Assembly (NCBI RefSeq): GCF_019039055.1 | Contig: NZ_JAHOPB010000001.1 | Location: 62,001 to 126,000 of the forward strand | Reading direction: 5' to 3' | DNA from: Reyranella humidisoli | GTDB lineage: Bacteria; Pseudomonadota; Alphaproteobacteria; Reyranellales; Reyranellaceae | DNA length: 64,000 bases | Part shown: one piece after another, positions 26,014-33,657 of the stretch | How the letters are laid out: each line of letters opens with the position of its first letter | Numbering within the stretch: position 1 is the stretch's first letter | Made by a program: the position numbers and the translations under genes | The notes under the pieces: generated by a model | Database searches by the model: none | What the model was told of the DNA's origin: nothing | The model's input: only the letters and a program-made list of their open reading frames with translations

Positions 26014-27372
26014 ATGACGCCCCCCGTTCCCGATGTCGCCATCGTTGGCTGCGGACCGGTGGGGGCGCTGCTGGGCAACCTGCTGGGGCAGGCCGGGCTC
26101 TCGGTCGACATCTACGACCGGGAGCGCGACATCCATCCGCTACCGCGCGCCGTGCACTTCGACGGCGAGGTCATGCGCATCTTCCAGTCGGCCGGCCTCG
26201 CCCCAGCCATCGCCGCCGCGTCTCGCGCCTCGTCGAAGGGGATGCACTTCGTCAACGCCACGGGTGTCACGCTCATGGTTCGGCGAGGCCTCGAGGGGCC
26301 CGGCCCGCAGGGCTGGGCGGGCAACTGGTATTTTCATCAACCGATCCTCGAGCAGATCCTGCGCGCCGGCCTGACGCGCTTTCCCAACGTGCGCGTTCAT
26401 CTCGGCCGCGAGATCGGCTCGACCGACGAACTGGCTGCCCGTTTCGTCGTCGGCTGCGATGGCGCCCGCTCGATGGTCCGCCACGCCATCGGCGGCCATT
26501 CGCACGACCTCGGCCTGCACCAGCCCTGGCTGGTAGTCGACCTTCTGTGCGATCTCGAGCGGCCGAGGGTGCAGGCCCTGCCCGACTACACGATCCAGCT
26601 CTGCGACCCGGCACGGCCCATGACGGTCGTCCATGTCGGCGGCCGGCGGTGGCGCTGGGAGATCATGCTGATGCCGGGCGACGATCCCGCCCGCCTCACC
26701 GAACCTGCCATCTTCTGGCCGATGATCGAGCGCTGGGTGGGGCCGCAGGATGCCCGGCTCGAACGCAGCGCCGTCTATACGTTTCACTCGGTCGTCCACG
26801 AAGGGTGGCGACGGGGCAGGCTGCTGCTGGCGGGTGACGCCTGCCATCAGACGCCGCCTTTCCTCGGCCAGGGCATGTGCGCCGGGATGAGGGATGCCGC
26901 CAACCTCGCGTGGAAACTCGCGGCCGTCGTCAGAGGCGAGTCCGATGACGGTTTGCTGGATACATACGAGAGCGAACGCGTGCCTCACGTCCGCGCGTTC
27001 ATCGAGCTGGCGGTGAGGCTCGGCGCCATCCTGCAGGAGACCGATCCCGCCGCCGCCGCGGCACGGGATGCCCGCTTTGCCGCGGGGGCGTCGCTTTTCG
27101 ACTTTCCACAGCCCCAGCTCGGCCGCGGCCATCGAGCCGAGGCGGCGCCGCCGGTCGGAATGATCTTCCCTCAGCCAAGGCTGGCCGACGGCCGACTGAT
27201 GGATGACGCGATCGGCCCGCGCTTCGCAATCGTCGGCGAGACGCCATTGCTCGAGAGCGTCAAGCCCGATGCTGTGCCGCTACCCGACGTCGGAAAGGAC
27301 TGGCTGAAACAGCACGGCGTCCGGGCGGCGCTGCTGCGACCGGACCGCTATGTGTTCGATGTCGCCCGCTGA
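26014..27372 (+). CDS. FAD-dependent aromatic monooxygenase (MhpA-like)
   Basis: 452 residues of the group A flavin hydroxylase family. The dinucleotide motif VAIVGCGPVGALLG, the DG motif VVGCDGARSMVRHAIG and the FAD-ribose motif LLLAGDACHQTPPFLGQGMC are all intact; the latter matches the 3-(3-hydroxyphenyl)propionate hydroxylase subgroup (GDAAHxxPPFxGQGMCxGxRDAxNLAWKL). The enzyme would insert an OH ortho to an existing phenolic group using NAD(P)H. It starts 19 bp after the molybdenum hydroxylase gene on the same strand, so the two oxidations may be successive steps. The mhpBCDE ring-cleavage genes are not present nearby. Confidence 0.88.
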   Translation: MTPPVPDVAIVGCGPVGALLGNLLGQAGLSVDIYDRERDIHPLPRAVHFDGEVMRIFQSAGLAPAIAAASRASSKGMHFVNATGVTLMVRRGLEGPGPQGWAGNWYFHQPILEQILRAGLTRFPNVRVHLGREIGSTDELAARFVVGCDGARSMVRHAIGGHSHDLGLHQPWLVVDLLCDLERPRVQALPDYTIQLCDPARPMTVVHVGGRRWRWEIMLMPGDDPARLTEPAIFWPMIERWVGPQDARLERSAVYTFHSVVHEGWRRGRLLLAGDACHQTPPFLGQGMCAGMRDAANLAWKLAAVVRGESDDGLLDTYESERVPHVRAFIELAVRLGAILQETDPAAAAARDARFAAGASLFDFPQPQLGRGHRAEAAPPVGMIFPQPRLADGRLMDDAIGPRFAIVGETPLLESVKPDAVPLPDVGKDWLKQHGVRAALLRPDRYVFDVAR

Positions 27373-27428
27373 TGTCCTGGCCTTCGAGTTCGCGGCACAT
27401 CGGTGCTGCCGAACTCGTGAAGAGGCGC

Positions 27429-27450
27429 GGGGCCCGCTGACGCGGGCCCC
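27429..27450. terminator. Bidirectional terminator hairpin
   Basis: A perfect 9-bp GC stem (GGGGCCCGC, loop TGAC, GCGGGCCCC) lies between two convergent genes, 57 bp after the monooxygenase stop and 12 bp after the DUF35 stop on the other strand. No U-tract follows, which is common for stem-loops at gene ends in GC-rich alphaproteobacteria. Confidence 0.65.
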
Positions 27451-27461
27451 GAATGCCGGCG

Positions 27462-27857
27462 TCAGGCCGGGGTGAACATCGGCAGCGGCGGGCCGCCGTC
27501 GGTCGGCTTGAACACGACCGTCACCGGCTGCTCGCACTTCAGCTTGTCGAAGTCGCAGTCGACGATGTTGGTCACCATGCGCGGGCCCTCGGCCAGCGTC
27601 ACATAGGCCATCGCGTAGGGCACCGGCGCGCGGCGCATGACGCTGTAGGAATAGATCGTGCCCTTGCCCGACGCCTCGACCCACTCGGTCTTGTCGCTGA
27701 AGCAGAAGGGGCAGATCGTGCGCGGATAATGATGCGCCTGGCCGCACGCGGTGCACTTGCGCACCAGCAGCTTGCCCTTGCCGGCGGCGTCCCAGTAGGC
27801 CTGCGTCTCGTCGCTGATGGCCGGCGCGGGCAGCTTGCGTTCCTTGGTCTCGGCCAT
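27462..27857 (-). CDS. DUF35/OB-fold zinc-ribbon protein, thiolase partner
   Basis: 131 residues. It has the standard DUF35 layout: an N-terminal helix (SDETQAYWDAAGKGKLLVRKC), a rubredoxin-like zinc knuckle CTACGQAHHYPRTICPFC (two CxxC pairs), then an OB fold (GKGTIYSYSVMRRAP to VVFKPTDGG). Proteins of this kind form a complex with thiolase-like subunits and help present acyl-CoA substrates. It starts 3 bp after the thiolase-like gene on the same strand. Loss of the thiolase Cys next door makes a non-canonical, possibly hydrolytic or retro-aldol-type, reaction more likely. Confidence 0.88.
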   Translation of the reverse strand: MAETKERKLPAPAISDETQAYWDAAGKGKLLVRKCTACGQAHHYPRTICPFCFSDKTEWVEASGKGTIYSYSVMRRAPVPYAMAYVTLAEGPRMVTNIVDCDFDKLKCEQPVTVVFKPTDGGPPLPMFTPA

Positions 27858-27860
27858 GGG

Positions 27861-29033
27861 TTACTCCCTTTCCAGAATGACGGTGGCGCTGCCGTGCCGC
27901 AGGCCGAGCGATCCGCCCGTGCCATGCGCGACCGCGAGATTGCAATTGGGCACCTGCACCTTGGGATGCGCTTCGCCGCGGAGCTGACGCACCGCCTCGA
28001 GAACCTTGGTGAGGCCGCCGCGATTGCCCGGATGGTTGCTGCACAGGCCGCCGCCATCGGTGTTGAACGGCAGCTTGCCGGTGCCGGCGATCAGGTTGCC
28101 GTCGGCCACGAACGCGCCGCCCTTGCCCTTCTCGCAGAAGCCGAGATCTTCCAGCTGCATCAGCACCGTGATGGTGAAGCTGTCGTAGATCGAGGCGTAC
28201 TTGATGTCGCCGGGCTTCACGCCGGCTTCGGCGAAGGCCGCCGCGCCGGTGAAGCGGGCGCCCGAATAGGTGAGATCGACCTTGCCGCCCATCTGCGTCT
28301 TCACGAACTCGGACGAGCCCAGCAGTTTGACCTTCGGCCGCTTGAGCTTGGCCGCGATCTCCGGCGCCACGACGACGATCGCGCCGCCGCCGTCGGTGAT
28401 GACGCAGCAGTCGAGACGGTGCAGCGGATCGGAAATGACCGGCGAGTTGACGACCTCCTCGACCGTGACCACGTCCTTCAGCAGCGCATGCGGATTGTAC
28501 TGCGCGTGGTGCGACGCCGCGACCTTGATCCAGGCGAGCTGCTCGGAGGTCGTGCCGTACTCGTACATGTGGCGCATGGCGCACATCGCGTACATGTTCA
28601 CCACCGTCGGACCGTAGGGGAATTCGAACGGATCGTCGGGCGTCGGCGTGCCGCCGCGGCTGCGCGGCACGGTGCCGGTCGCCATGCCCTCGGCGCGCGG
28701 GCGGCCGGCCAGCGTGATCAGCGCCACCTTGCACTTGCCCGCGGCGATTGCCTCGGCGGCGTGGCCGACGTGCAGCACGTAGGAGGAGCCGCCGGTGTCG
28801 GTCGAATCGACGTGGCGGACCTTGAGGCCCATGTATTCGACCATGGACATCGGGCCGAGGCCCGGCGCGTCGCCGGCGCAGAAATAGCCGTCGACGTCGT
28901 CCTTGGTGAGACCCGCATCCTCCAGCGCGCCCTTGGCGCATTGCGCATGAATCTGCGCCAGCGAAATGTCCTTCGCGAGCCGGGTCGGATGTTCGTAAAT
29001 TCCGGCGATATAGGCCTTGCCCTTGATGCTCAT
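27861..29033 (-). CDS. Thiolase-like protein (SCP-x type) lacking the nucleophilic Cys
   Basis: 390 residues of the thiolase superfamily: an N-terminal KGKAYIAGIYEHP strand, DAGLTKDDVDGYFCAGD, and C-terminal catalytic loops NLAVAHGTGGSLGLRHGSA. At the N-terminal active-site loop, where thiolases carry Cys, it reads DSTDTGGSSYVLHVG, with Gly/Ser instead. A true Claisen condensing activity is therefore doubtful. Such proteins occur with DUF35 partners in steroid and aromatic side-chain degradation clusters, where some act as aldolases. It is followed by its DUF35 partner and is divergent from a secreted MBL-fold gene. Confidence 0.85.
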   Translation of the reverse strand: MSIKGKAYIAGIYEHPTRLAKDISLAQIHAQCAKGALEDAGLTKDDVDGYFCAGDAPGLGPMSMVEYMGLKVRHVDSTDTGGSSYVLHVGHAAEAIAAGKCKVALITLAGRPRAEGMATGTVPRSRGGTPTPDDPFEFPYGPTVVNMYAMCAMRHMYEYGTTSEQLAWIKVAASHHAQYNPHALLKDVVTVEEVVNSPVISDPLHRLDCCVITDGGGAIVVVAPEIAAKLKRPKVKLLGSSEFVKTQMGGKVDLTYSGARFTGAAAFAEAGVKPGDIKYASIYDSFTITVLMQLEDLGFCEKGKGGAFVADGNLIAGTGKLPFNTDGGGLCSNHPGNRGGLTKVLEAVRQLRGEAHPKVQVPNCNLAVAHGTGGSLGLRHGSATVILERE

Positions 29034-29160
29034 AGGCGTGCCATCTCCCTCGTCATTGTGCGGTGCACATGGTGAGGGATCGCAGGCTCACAGGAAAGTG
29101 CGCTCTTTCGCTGCGAAGAACGATGCTAGGCTCTGTGGAACAATCGGGGAGCACCGCCAC

Positions 29161-29973
29161 ATGGTTTTCCGTCTTCTTTCCGCGATCGCCGCGGTCTGCC
29201 TGACGCTCGCCGGCACGGCTCATGCGCAAGGCAAGGCCGAGCTGCTCTGGTACAGCCAGGCCGCCTTCAAGCTCACCACCCAGAGCGGCAAGGTGATCAT
29301 GATCGATCCCTGGATCATGGGCGCCACCAGGATCCCGCCGGAGCTGAAGGACCTCGACAAGATCGGCAAGGTCGATCTGATCCTGGTGACACACGGTCAC
29401 GGCGATCATCTGGGCGATGCTCTGGAGATCTCCAAGAAGAACAACGCGCCGATCTGGGCGCCAGCCGGCCTCAACCAGACGCTGGCGACGCTCGGCCTGA
29501 TGCCCGCCAATCTCGTGCCGCGCATGAGCAAGGGTGGCACCATCGAGCCATTCCCCGGCGTCAAGATCACCATGGTCCATGCCGACCATTCCTCGGAAAT
29601 GATCCTCAAGGACCCGGTCACCGGCAAGGACACGAGCTACGCCGCCGGCGAACCCTGCGGCTTCATCATCGAGCTGGAGAACGGCTTCAAGATCTACCAC
29701 ATGGGCGACACCGGCATGTTCGGCGACATGAAGCTGATCGGCGAATACTACAAGCCCGACCTGCTGCTGGTGCCGATCGGCGGCCACTTCGTGATGGACC
29801 CGAAGGCCGCCGCCTACGCCACCAAGGAGCTGATCAAGCCCAAGATGGCGTGGCCCATGCACTATGCCAGCAACCCGTTCCTCAGGGGCACGCCAGCCGA
29901 ATACAAGGCGGCGCTGGGCCAGTCGTCGATCGAGGTGATCGACGCCCAACCGGGAACGAAGAAGACGTTCTAG
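29161..29973 (+). CDS. Secreted metallo-beta-lactamase-fold hydrolase (UPF0173-like)
   Basis: 270 residues. The signal peptide ends with LAGTAHAQG, so the protein is exported. The metal motif VTHGHGDHLGDAL (HxHxDH), a further His in VHADHSS, the bridging Asp in YHMGDTGMFGDM and a final His in WPMHYASNPFL define a dinuclear MBL hydrolase of the UlaG/UPF0173 branch (LLWYSQAAFKLTTQSGKVIMIDPW given as ends LLWYSQAAFKL and VIMIDPW). Cytoplasmic relatives act as lactonases or phosphodiesterases; a periplasmic one is less usual. The substrate is not known. Confidence 0.87.
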   Translation: MVFRLLSAIAAVCLTLAGTAHAQGKAELLWYSQAAFKLTTQSGKVIMIDPWIMGATRIPPELKDLDKIGKVDLILVTHGHGDHLGDALEISKKNNAPIWAPAGLNQTLATLGLMPANLVPRMSKGGTIEPFPGVKITMVHADHSSEMILKDPVTGKDTSYAAGEPCGFIIELENGFKIYHMGDTGMFGDMKLIGEYYKPDLLLVPIGGHFVMDPKAAAYATKELIKPKMAWPMHYASNPFLRGTPAEYKAALGQSSIEVIDAQPGTKKTF

Positions 29974-29987
29974 GCTGACATAAACCT

Positions 29988-30039
29988 CCGTCGTCTCTCC
30001 ACTACGCCGAGCTACGCTCGGCTCCGGTCGAGACGACGG
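29988..30039. repeat. Palindromic intergenic repeat, family A (short copy)
   Basis: Arms CCGTCGTCTC (29988-29997) and GAGACGACGG (30030-30039) enclose a second stem, GCCGAGC-TAC-GCTCGGC (30006-30022). The outer edges resemble the 19-bp arms of the longer element at 48140-48284 (GTCxTCTC ... GGTCGAGAxGAC). It lies between the convergent MBL and LLM genes and could double as a terminator for both. Confidence 0.7.
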
Positions 30040-30047
30040 GTTCTCCT

Positions 30048-31253
30048 TTAGACATCGCGGGCGCCGGGCGTGCGGGCGCGGAACTCCTCGGGAGCCTCGC
30101 GGCCGGCGTCGGTGAAGGCCTTCTTCACCGCCGCGACGTTGGGCCCGAAGATGCCCTTGCGGTTGTCCTTGGCCCACTGGTTCGAGTTGACGATCGTGTC
30201 GAGCGAGCCCTGGAAGCGCGGCATCACGTAGCGCGCGAACAGCTCGTAGGAGCGCATCGTCTGCTCGCGCGTCGCCCATTCGTGGGCGCGGAACAGCACG
30301 CCGCCGAAGCCGCCGTTCGAGAAGGCCAGCAGCCGCTCGATGCCCTTGGCCACCGTGTCGGGGCTTCCGACCAGGGTCGTGCCCATCTTCACGCCGTCGC
30401 GCAGCGGGTCGTCGGCACGGCCGGGCGGGCGGCCCAGCGTGTCCTCGAAATAGGTCATGGTCTCGCGGCGTTCGCCGGCATGGACTTCGCGCAACGCCTG
30501 CTCGTCGTCCTCGGTCACGTGGCAGTTCACCACGACGCGCCACTTGCCGCGATCCGCCGTCTTGCCGTGCTTGGCCGCGGTCTCCTCGTAGATGCCCCAC
30601 TGCTTGCCGAGCATCTCCGGCCCGCCCGGAATGCCCGCGCCGATCGACAGGACGCCGAGCCCGTGCTTGCCGGCGGCGATCATGCCCGAGGGCGTGATGG
30701 TGCTGGCGCAGGCGATGGGGAAATGCGGATAGCTGTAGGGCGCGAGATGCAGCCTGGCCTCCTTCAGCTCGAACCAGTCGGTCTTCATCGTGACCGGTTC
30801 CTTGCATTCGAGCAGGCGCATGATCGCCTCCAACGCCTCCTCCATGCGCGGCCGCTGGGTCGAGGGATCGATGCCCATCATGTAGGCGTCGGACGGCAGC
30901 GCGCCCGGACCGCAGCCCAGCATCGTGCGGCCGCGCGACATGTGGTCGAGCTGCACGAAGCGGTTCGCGACCATCAGCGGATGATGATAGGGCAGGCTCG
31001 TGACGCCCGAGCCGAGGCGGATGTAGCGCGTGCGCTCGATAGCGGCGCCGATGAAGACTTCCGGCGAGGCGATTGTTTCCCACCCGGCGGAATGGTGCTC
31101 GCCGATCCAAGCCTCGTCATAGCCCAGCTCGTCGATCCATTCGATCAGCTCCATGTCGCGCGCCATCGAGAGCGTCGGGTTCTCGCCCACGCGATGGAAC
31201 GGCGCCAGGAAGATGCCGAACGTAAGTCCCTTGTGATTGCCGGTCTGTGCCAT
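30048..31253 (-). CDS. LLM class flavin-dependent oxidoreductase (luciferase-like monooxygenase)
   Basis: 401 residues from the ATG at 31253, preceded by GGAGG at good spacing. It has the bacterial luciferase TIM-barrel pattern: FGIFLAPFHRVGENP at strand 1, DELGYDEAWIGEHHSAGWE (the conserved EHH near residue 50), and SGVTSLPYHHPLMVANRF. It would use FMNH2 from a separate reductase to oxygenate a small substrate; the family covers alkanesulfonates, amines, ketones and others. It is divergent from the CoA-transferase fusion gene across 76 bp, so they may share regulation. Confidence 0.9.
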   Translation of the reverse strand: MAQTGNHKGLTFGIFLAPFHRVGENPTLSMARDMELIEWIDELGYDEAWIGEHHSAGWETIASPEVFIGAAIERTRYIRLGSGVTSLPYHHPLMVANRFVQLDHMSRGRTMLGCGPGALPSDAYMMGIDPSTQRPRMEEALEAIMRLLECKEPVTMKTDWFELKEARLHLAPYSYPHFPIACASTITPSGMIAAGKHGLGVLSIGAGIPGGPEMLGKQWGIYEETAAKHGKTADRGKWRVVVNCHVTEDDEQALREVHAGERRETMTYFEDTLGRPPGRADDPLRDGVKMGTTLVGSPDTVAKGIERLLAFSNGGFGGVLFRAHEWATREQTMRSYELFARYVMPRFQGSLDTIVNSNQWAKDNRKGIFGPNVAAVKKAFTDAGREAPEEFRARTPGARDV

Positions 31254-31329
31254 GAAGTCCTCCGTCACGTACGACGGTAGCATGCGCGCAGCGTTGACCG
31301 CAGCACCGGCTTGCGCAGATCATCCCGCG

Positions 31330-33654
31330 ATGAACGAGGCTTCCGCCCTGCCGCTCGCAGGTTTCCACATCGTCGAGGTGAATGACGCGAAAGTGCCGCT
31401 CTGCCTGCGTCTTGCGACGTCGCTCGCCGCCAAGATCGCCGCCGACCTCGGCGCCGACGTGCTCAAGATCGAACCGGCCGGCGGCGATCCAGTGCGAGCG
31501 GCGCCGCCGCTGCTGCCGCAGGGCGAAAGCGCGCTCTTTCAGTTTCTCAACACGTCGAAGCGCTCCTTGCAACTCGATCTCGGCAGCGAGTCCGGCCGCG
31601 GCACGCTCGCGCGTCTGGTCGAAGCCGCCGACGTCGTGCTGTTCGAGGAGCCAGCTTCGGTCGCGTCGATGCTCCGCACCGGCAAGGCCACACCGGTCGA
31701 AATCGCGGCCTTTCCGCTCGAGATGGACGCCGCGCAGCGTCCCGTCAGCGAACTGGCGATCCAGGCGCTGGGCGGGCTGATGCACATGGTGGGAGAGCCC
31801 GCGCGCAAGCCATTGAAGCTCGGCGGACACCAGGCCTCCTATCCAGCCGGCCTCACGGCCTTCACCGGCCTGATGGCAGCCCTCGCCGCACGCGACGCGG
31901 GGCGGCCGGCGCCGTCGGTGCGCGTGTCGCTGGCCGAGGTGATGCAGTGGGTGAACTGGAAGGCGGCCTCTGGGGCCGCTGCGTCCGGCACCTCGCCCGG
32001 TCGTGAGGGCAGGAACTCGGAATTCCAGGTCCTGCCGTGCCGCGACGGCCATGTCGCGGTCGTCTACACGGTGACGCAATGGCCCGCGACCCGCGCGCTG
32101 GTCGGCGATCCGCGCCTCGACGACCCGAAGTTCAACACGCGGACGGGCCGCCGCCAGAACATCGCCGAACTCTATGCGGCACTGGCGCCCTGGTTCGCCG
32201 ACAAGACGCGCGAAGAAATCCAGAAGGCGGCACAGGCCAAGGGCGTGCCGTTCGGTCCGATCTTCTCGCCAGCAGAGCTGCTGCAGACGGAGCAGTACGT
32301 GGCGCGCGGCTTCCTGGCCGACATGCTGCATCCGACCGAGGGCACGCTGCGGCTGCCGCAGTTGCCGGTGCAGTGGAACGGCCGCTCCTTTTCGCCGCGC
32401 CCGGCGCCTGACCTCTCGCCTCCCCATTCAAATGGGGAGGTGCCCTCGTCATACGAGGGTGAAGGGGTCAAGACTGGGCCGACAGGGTCCATGCCCCCTC
32501 CGCCTCGGAAGACCTCGGCACCTCCCCATTTGAATGGGGAGGCGAATGACCGTCCTCTCGCCGGCATACGCGTGCTCGACTTCGGCCTGCTGACCGCGGG
32601 CGCGAACACCTCGGCCATGCTGGCCGATCTTGGCGCCGACGTGATCAAGATCGAGTCAGGCGCCTATCTCGATCCCTTCCGCGTCGTCGGCAAGATCGAC
32701 AATGACGACGGCTGGTGGAACCGCTCGCCGCAGTTCCGCTTCACCAACCGCAACAAGCGCGGGCTGGCGCTGAACCTGAAGGATCCCGAGGGCCAGCGCG
32801 TCATCCGTGAACTCGCTGCGAAGTGCGATGTCGTCGTCGAGAACTTCCGCCGCGGTGTGCTCGATCGTGCGGGCCTCGGCTACAAGGAGCTGAGCGCGAT
32901 CAATCCGCGCCTGGTGTTCGCCGCCATCTCCAGCCAGGGCGACACCGGCCCCGAGCGCATGAACGTCTCGTTCGGCAGCACGCTCGACGCGACGTCCGGC
33001 ATCGCCTCCCTCACCGGCTACGAGGGCGAGGAGCCGCGCATCTCGGGCATGGACGTGAACTATCCCGACCAGATCGTGTCGCTGTTCGCCACCGGCATCG
33101 TGATCGCCGCCGTCACCGAAGCACGCCGCACCGGCAAGGGCGCCTTTCTCGACTTCTCCCAGCGCGAAGTCGCGTCGTTCACGCTCGGCGAGGAAATTCT
33201 CGCCGCTGCCCGGCTGGCGCCGCGCGGCAATACCGAGGCGGGTGTGGCGCAGCAGGACTCCTACAAGTGTGCCGACGGCAGATGGCTGGCCGTCACCCTC
33301 GACGCGCCCGATCCCTCGATGGCTGATTTCTGCGCCAGCAAGCCGCGCGATGCCGCCGTCACGGCGCTGCTCGCCAGGGGCATTGCCGCCGCGCCCTGCT
33401 TCGACGGCAACGATCTTCTGCGCGACACCGCCCTGCAGGGCGTGACCCTGGTGCGCGACGAGAACGGGGGCCTCGTGAAAGGCCTTCCCTACCGCCTCGG
33501 CGGCGAAGGCCTCGTCATCGAACGGCCCGCGCCCGATCTCGGCCAGCACACCGACGAGGTGTTGCGCGAGTTGCTGGGCTACGACGATACCTGCCTGAAA
33601 CAATTGAACGACAGCGGCGTGACCTCGACCACGCCCACCATCGGAGAGGTTTGA
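31330..33654 (+). CDS. Tandem CaiB/BaiF (class III) CoA transferase fusion with repeat-derived linker
   Basis: 774 residues from the ATG at 31330; earlier in-frame Met codons would overlap the divergent LLM gene or its leader. Two family III CoA-transferase domains: residues about 10-360 and 410-770. Aligned on the conserved G-I-L-A-A-L helix, the catalytic Asp is Ser170 in domain 1 (HQASYPAG) but Asp580 in domain 2 (NYPDQIVS), so only the second looks active. The linker, residues 364-405, is encoded by a palindromic repeat element (32419-32542) also found intergenically at 56379-56495. Two-domain layout with a degenerate first half recalls DddD, but substrate is unknown. It starts a plus-strand run with nitronate monooxygenase 3 bp downstream. 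Confidence 0.9.
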   Translation: MNEASALPLAGFHIVEVNDAKVPLCLRLATSLAAKIAADLGADVLKIEPAGGDPVRAAPPLLPQGESALFQFLNTSKRSLQLDLGSESGRGTLARLVEAADVVLFEEPASVASMLRTGKATPVEIAAFPLEMDAAQRPVSELAIQALGGLMHMVGEPARKPLKLGGHQASYPAGLTAFTGLMAALAARDAGRPAPSVRVSLAEVMQWVNWKAASGAAASGTSPGREGRNSEFQVLPCRDGHVAVVYTVTQWPATRALVGDPRLDDPKFNTRTGRRQNIAELYAALAPWFADKTREEIQKAAQAKGVPFGPIFSPAELLQTEQYVARGFLADMLHPTEGTLRLPQLPVQWNGRSFSPRPAPDLSPPHSNGEVPSSYEGEGVKTGPTGSMPPPPRKTSAPPHLNGEANDRPLAGIRVLDFGLLTAGANTSAMLADLGADVIKIESGAYLDPFRVVGKIDNDDGWWNRSPQFRFTNRNKRGLALNLKDPEGQRVIRELAAKCDVVVENFRRGVLDRAGLGYKELSAINPRLVFAAISSQGDTGPERMNVSFGSTLDATSGIASLTGYEGEEPRISGMDVNYPDQIVSLFATGIVIAAVTEARRTGKGAFLDFSQREVASFTLGEEILAAARLAPRGNTEAGVAQQDSYKCADGRWLAVTLDAPDPSMADFCASKPRDAAVTALLARGIAAAPCFDGNDLLRDTALQGVTLVRDENGGLVKGLPYRLGGEGLVIERPAPDLGQHTDEVLRELLGYDDTCLKQLNDSGVTSTTPTIGEV
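32419..32542. repeat. Palindromic repeat element (family D) inside a coding sequence
   Basis: A 22-bp near-palindrome (arms CCTCCCCATT and AATGGGGAGG) at 32419-32440 recurs as its exact reverse complement at 32521-32542. Between them are the hairpin CCCTCG-TCATA-CGAGGG (32443-32459) and GGGGTC/GGGTCC-type stems. The same modules, in reverse order, form the intergenic element at 56379-56495. Here it is read in frame and forms the Pro/Gly/Ser-rich linker of the CoA-transferase fusion (SPPHSNGEVPSSYEGEG and PPPPRKTSAPPHLNGEA are its ends). Confidence 0.88.
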
Positions 33655-33657
33655 GAC

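Noticed and set aside
26140-27132. A 330-residue minus-strand reading within the MhpA-like gene
   Set aside because: The plus strand encodes all three flavin motifs; the antisense reading has none and lacks a ribosome site.
32419-32542. The repeat in the CoA-transferase fusion as a CRISPR or insertion-sequence remnant
   Set aside because: There are only two inverted copies with no spacer array, no transposase and no target duplication that I can see; it matches the mosaic palindrome at 56379-56495.
31330-33654. dddD (DMSP lyase/CoA transferase)
   Set aside because: Only the two-domain architecture is similar; no DMSP-related genes (BCCT transporter, dddBC) are nearby and the linker is repeat-derived.
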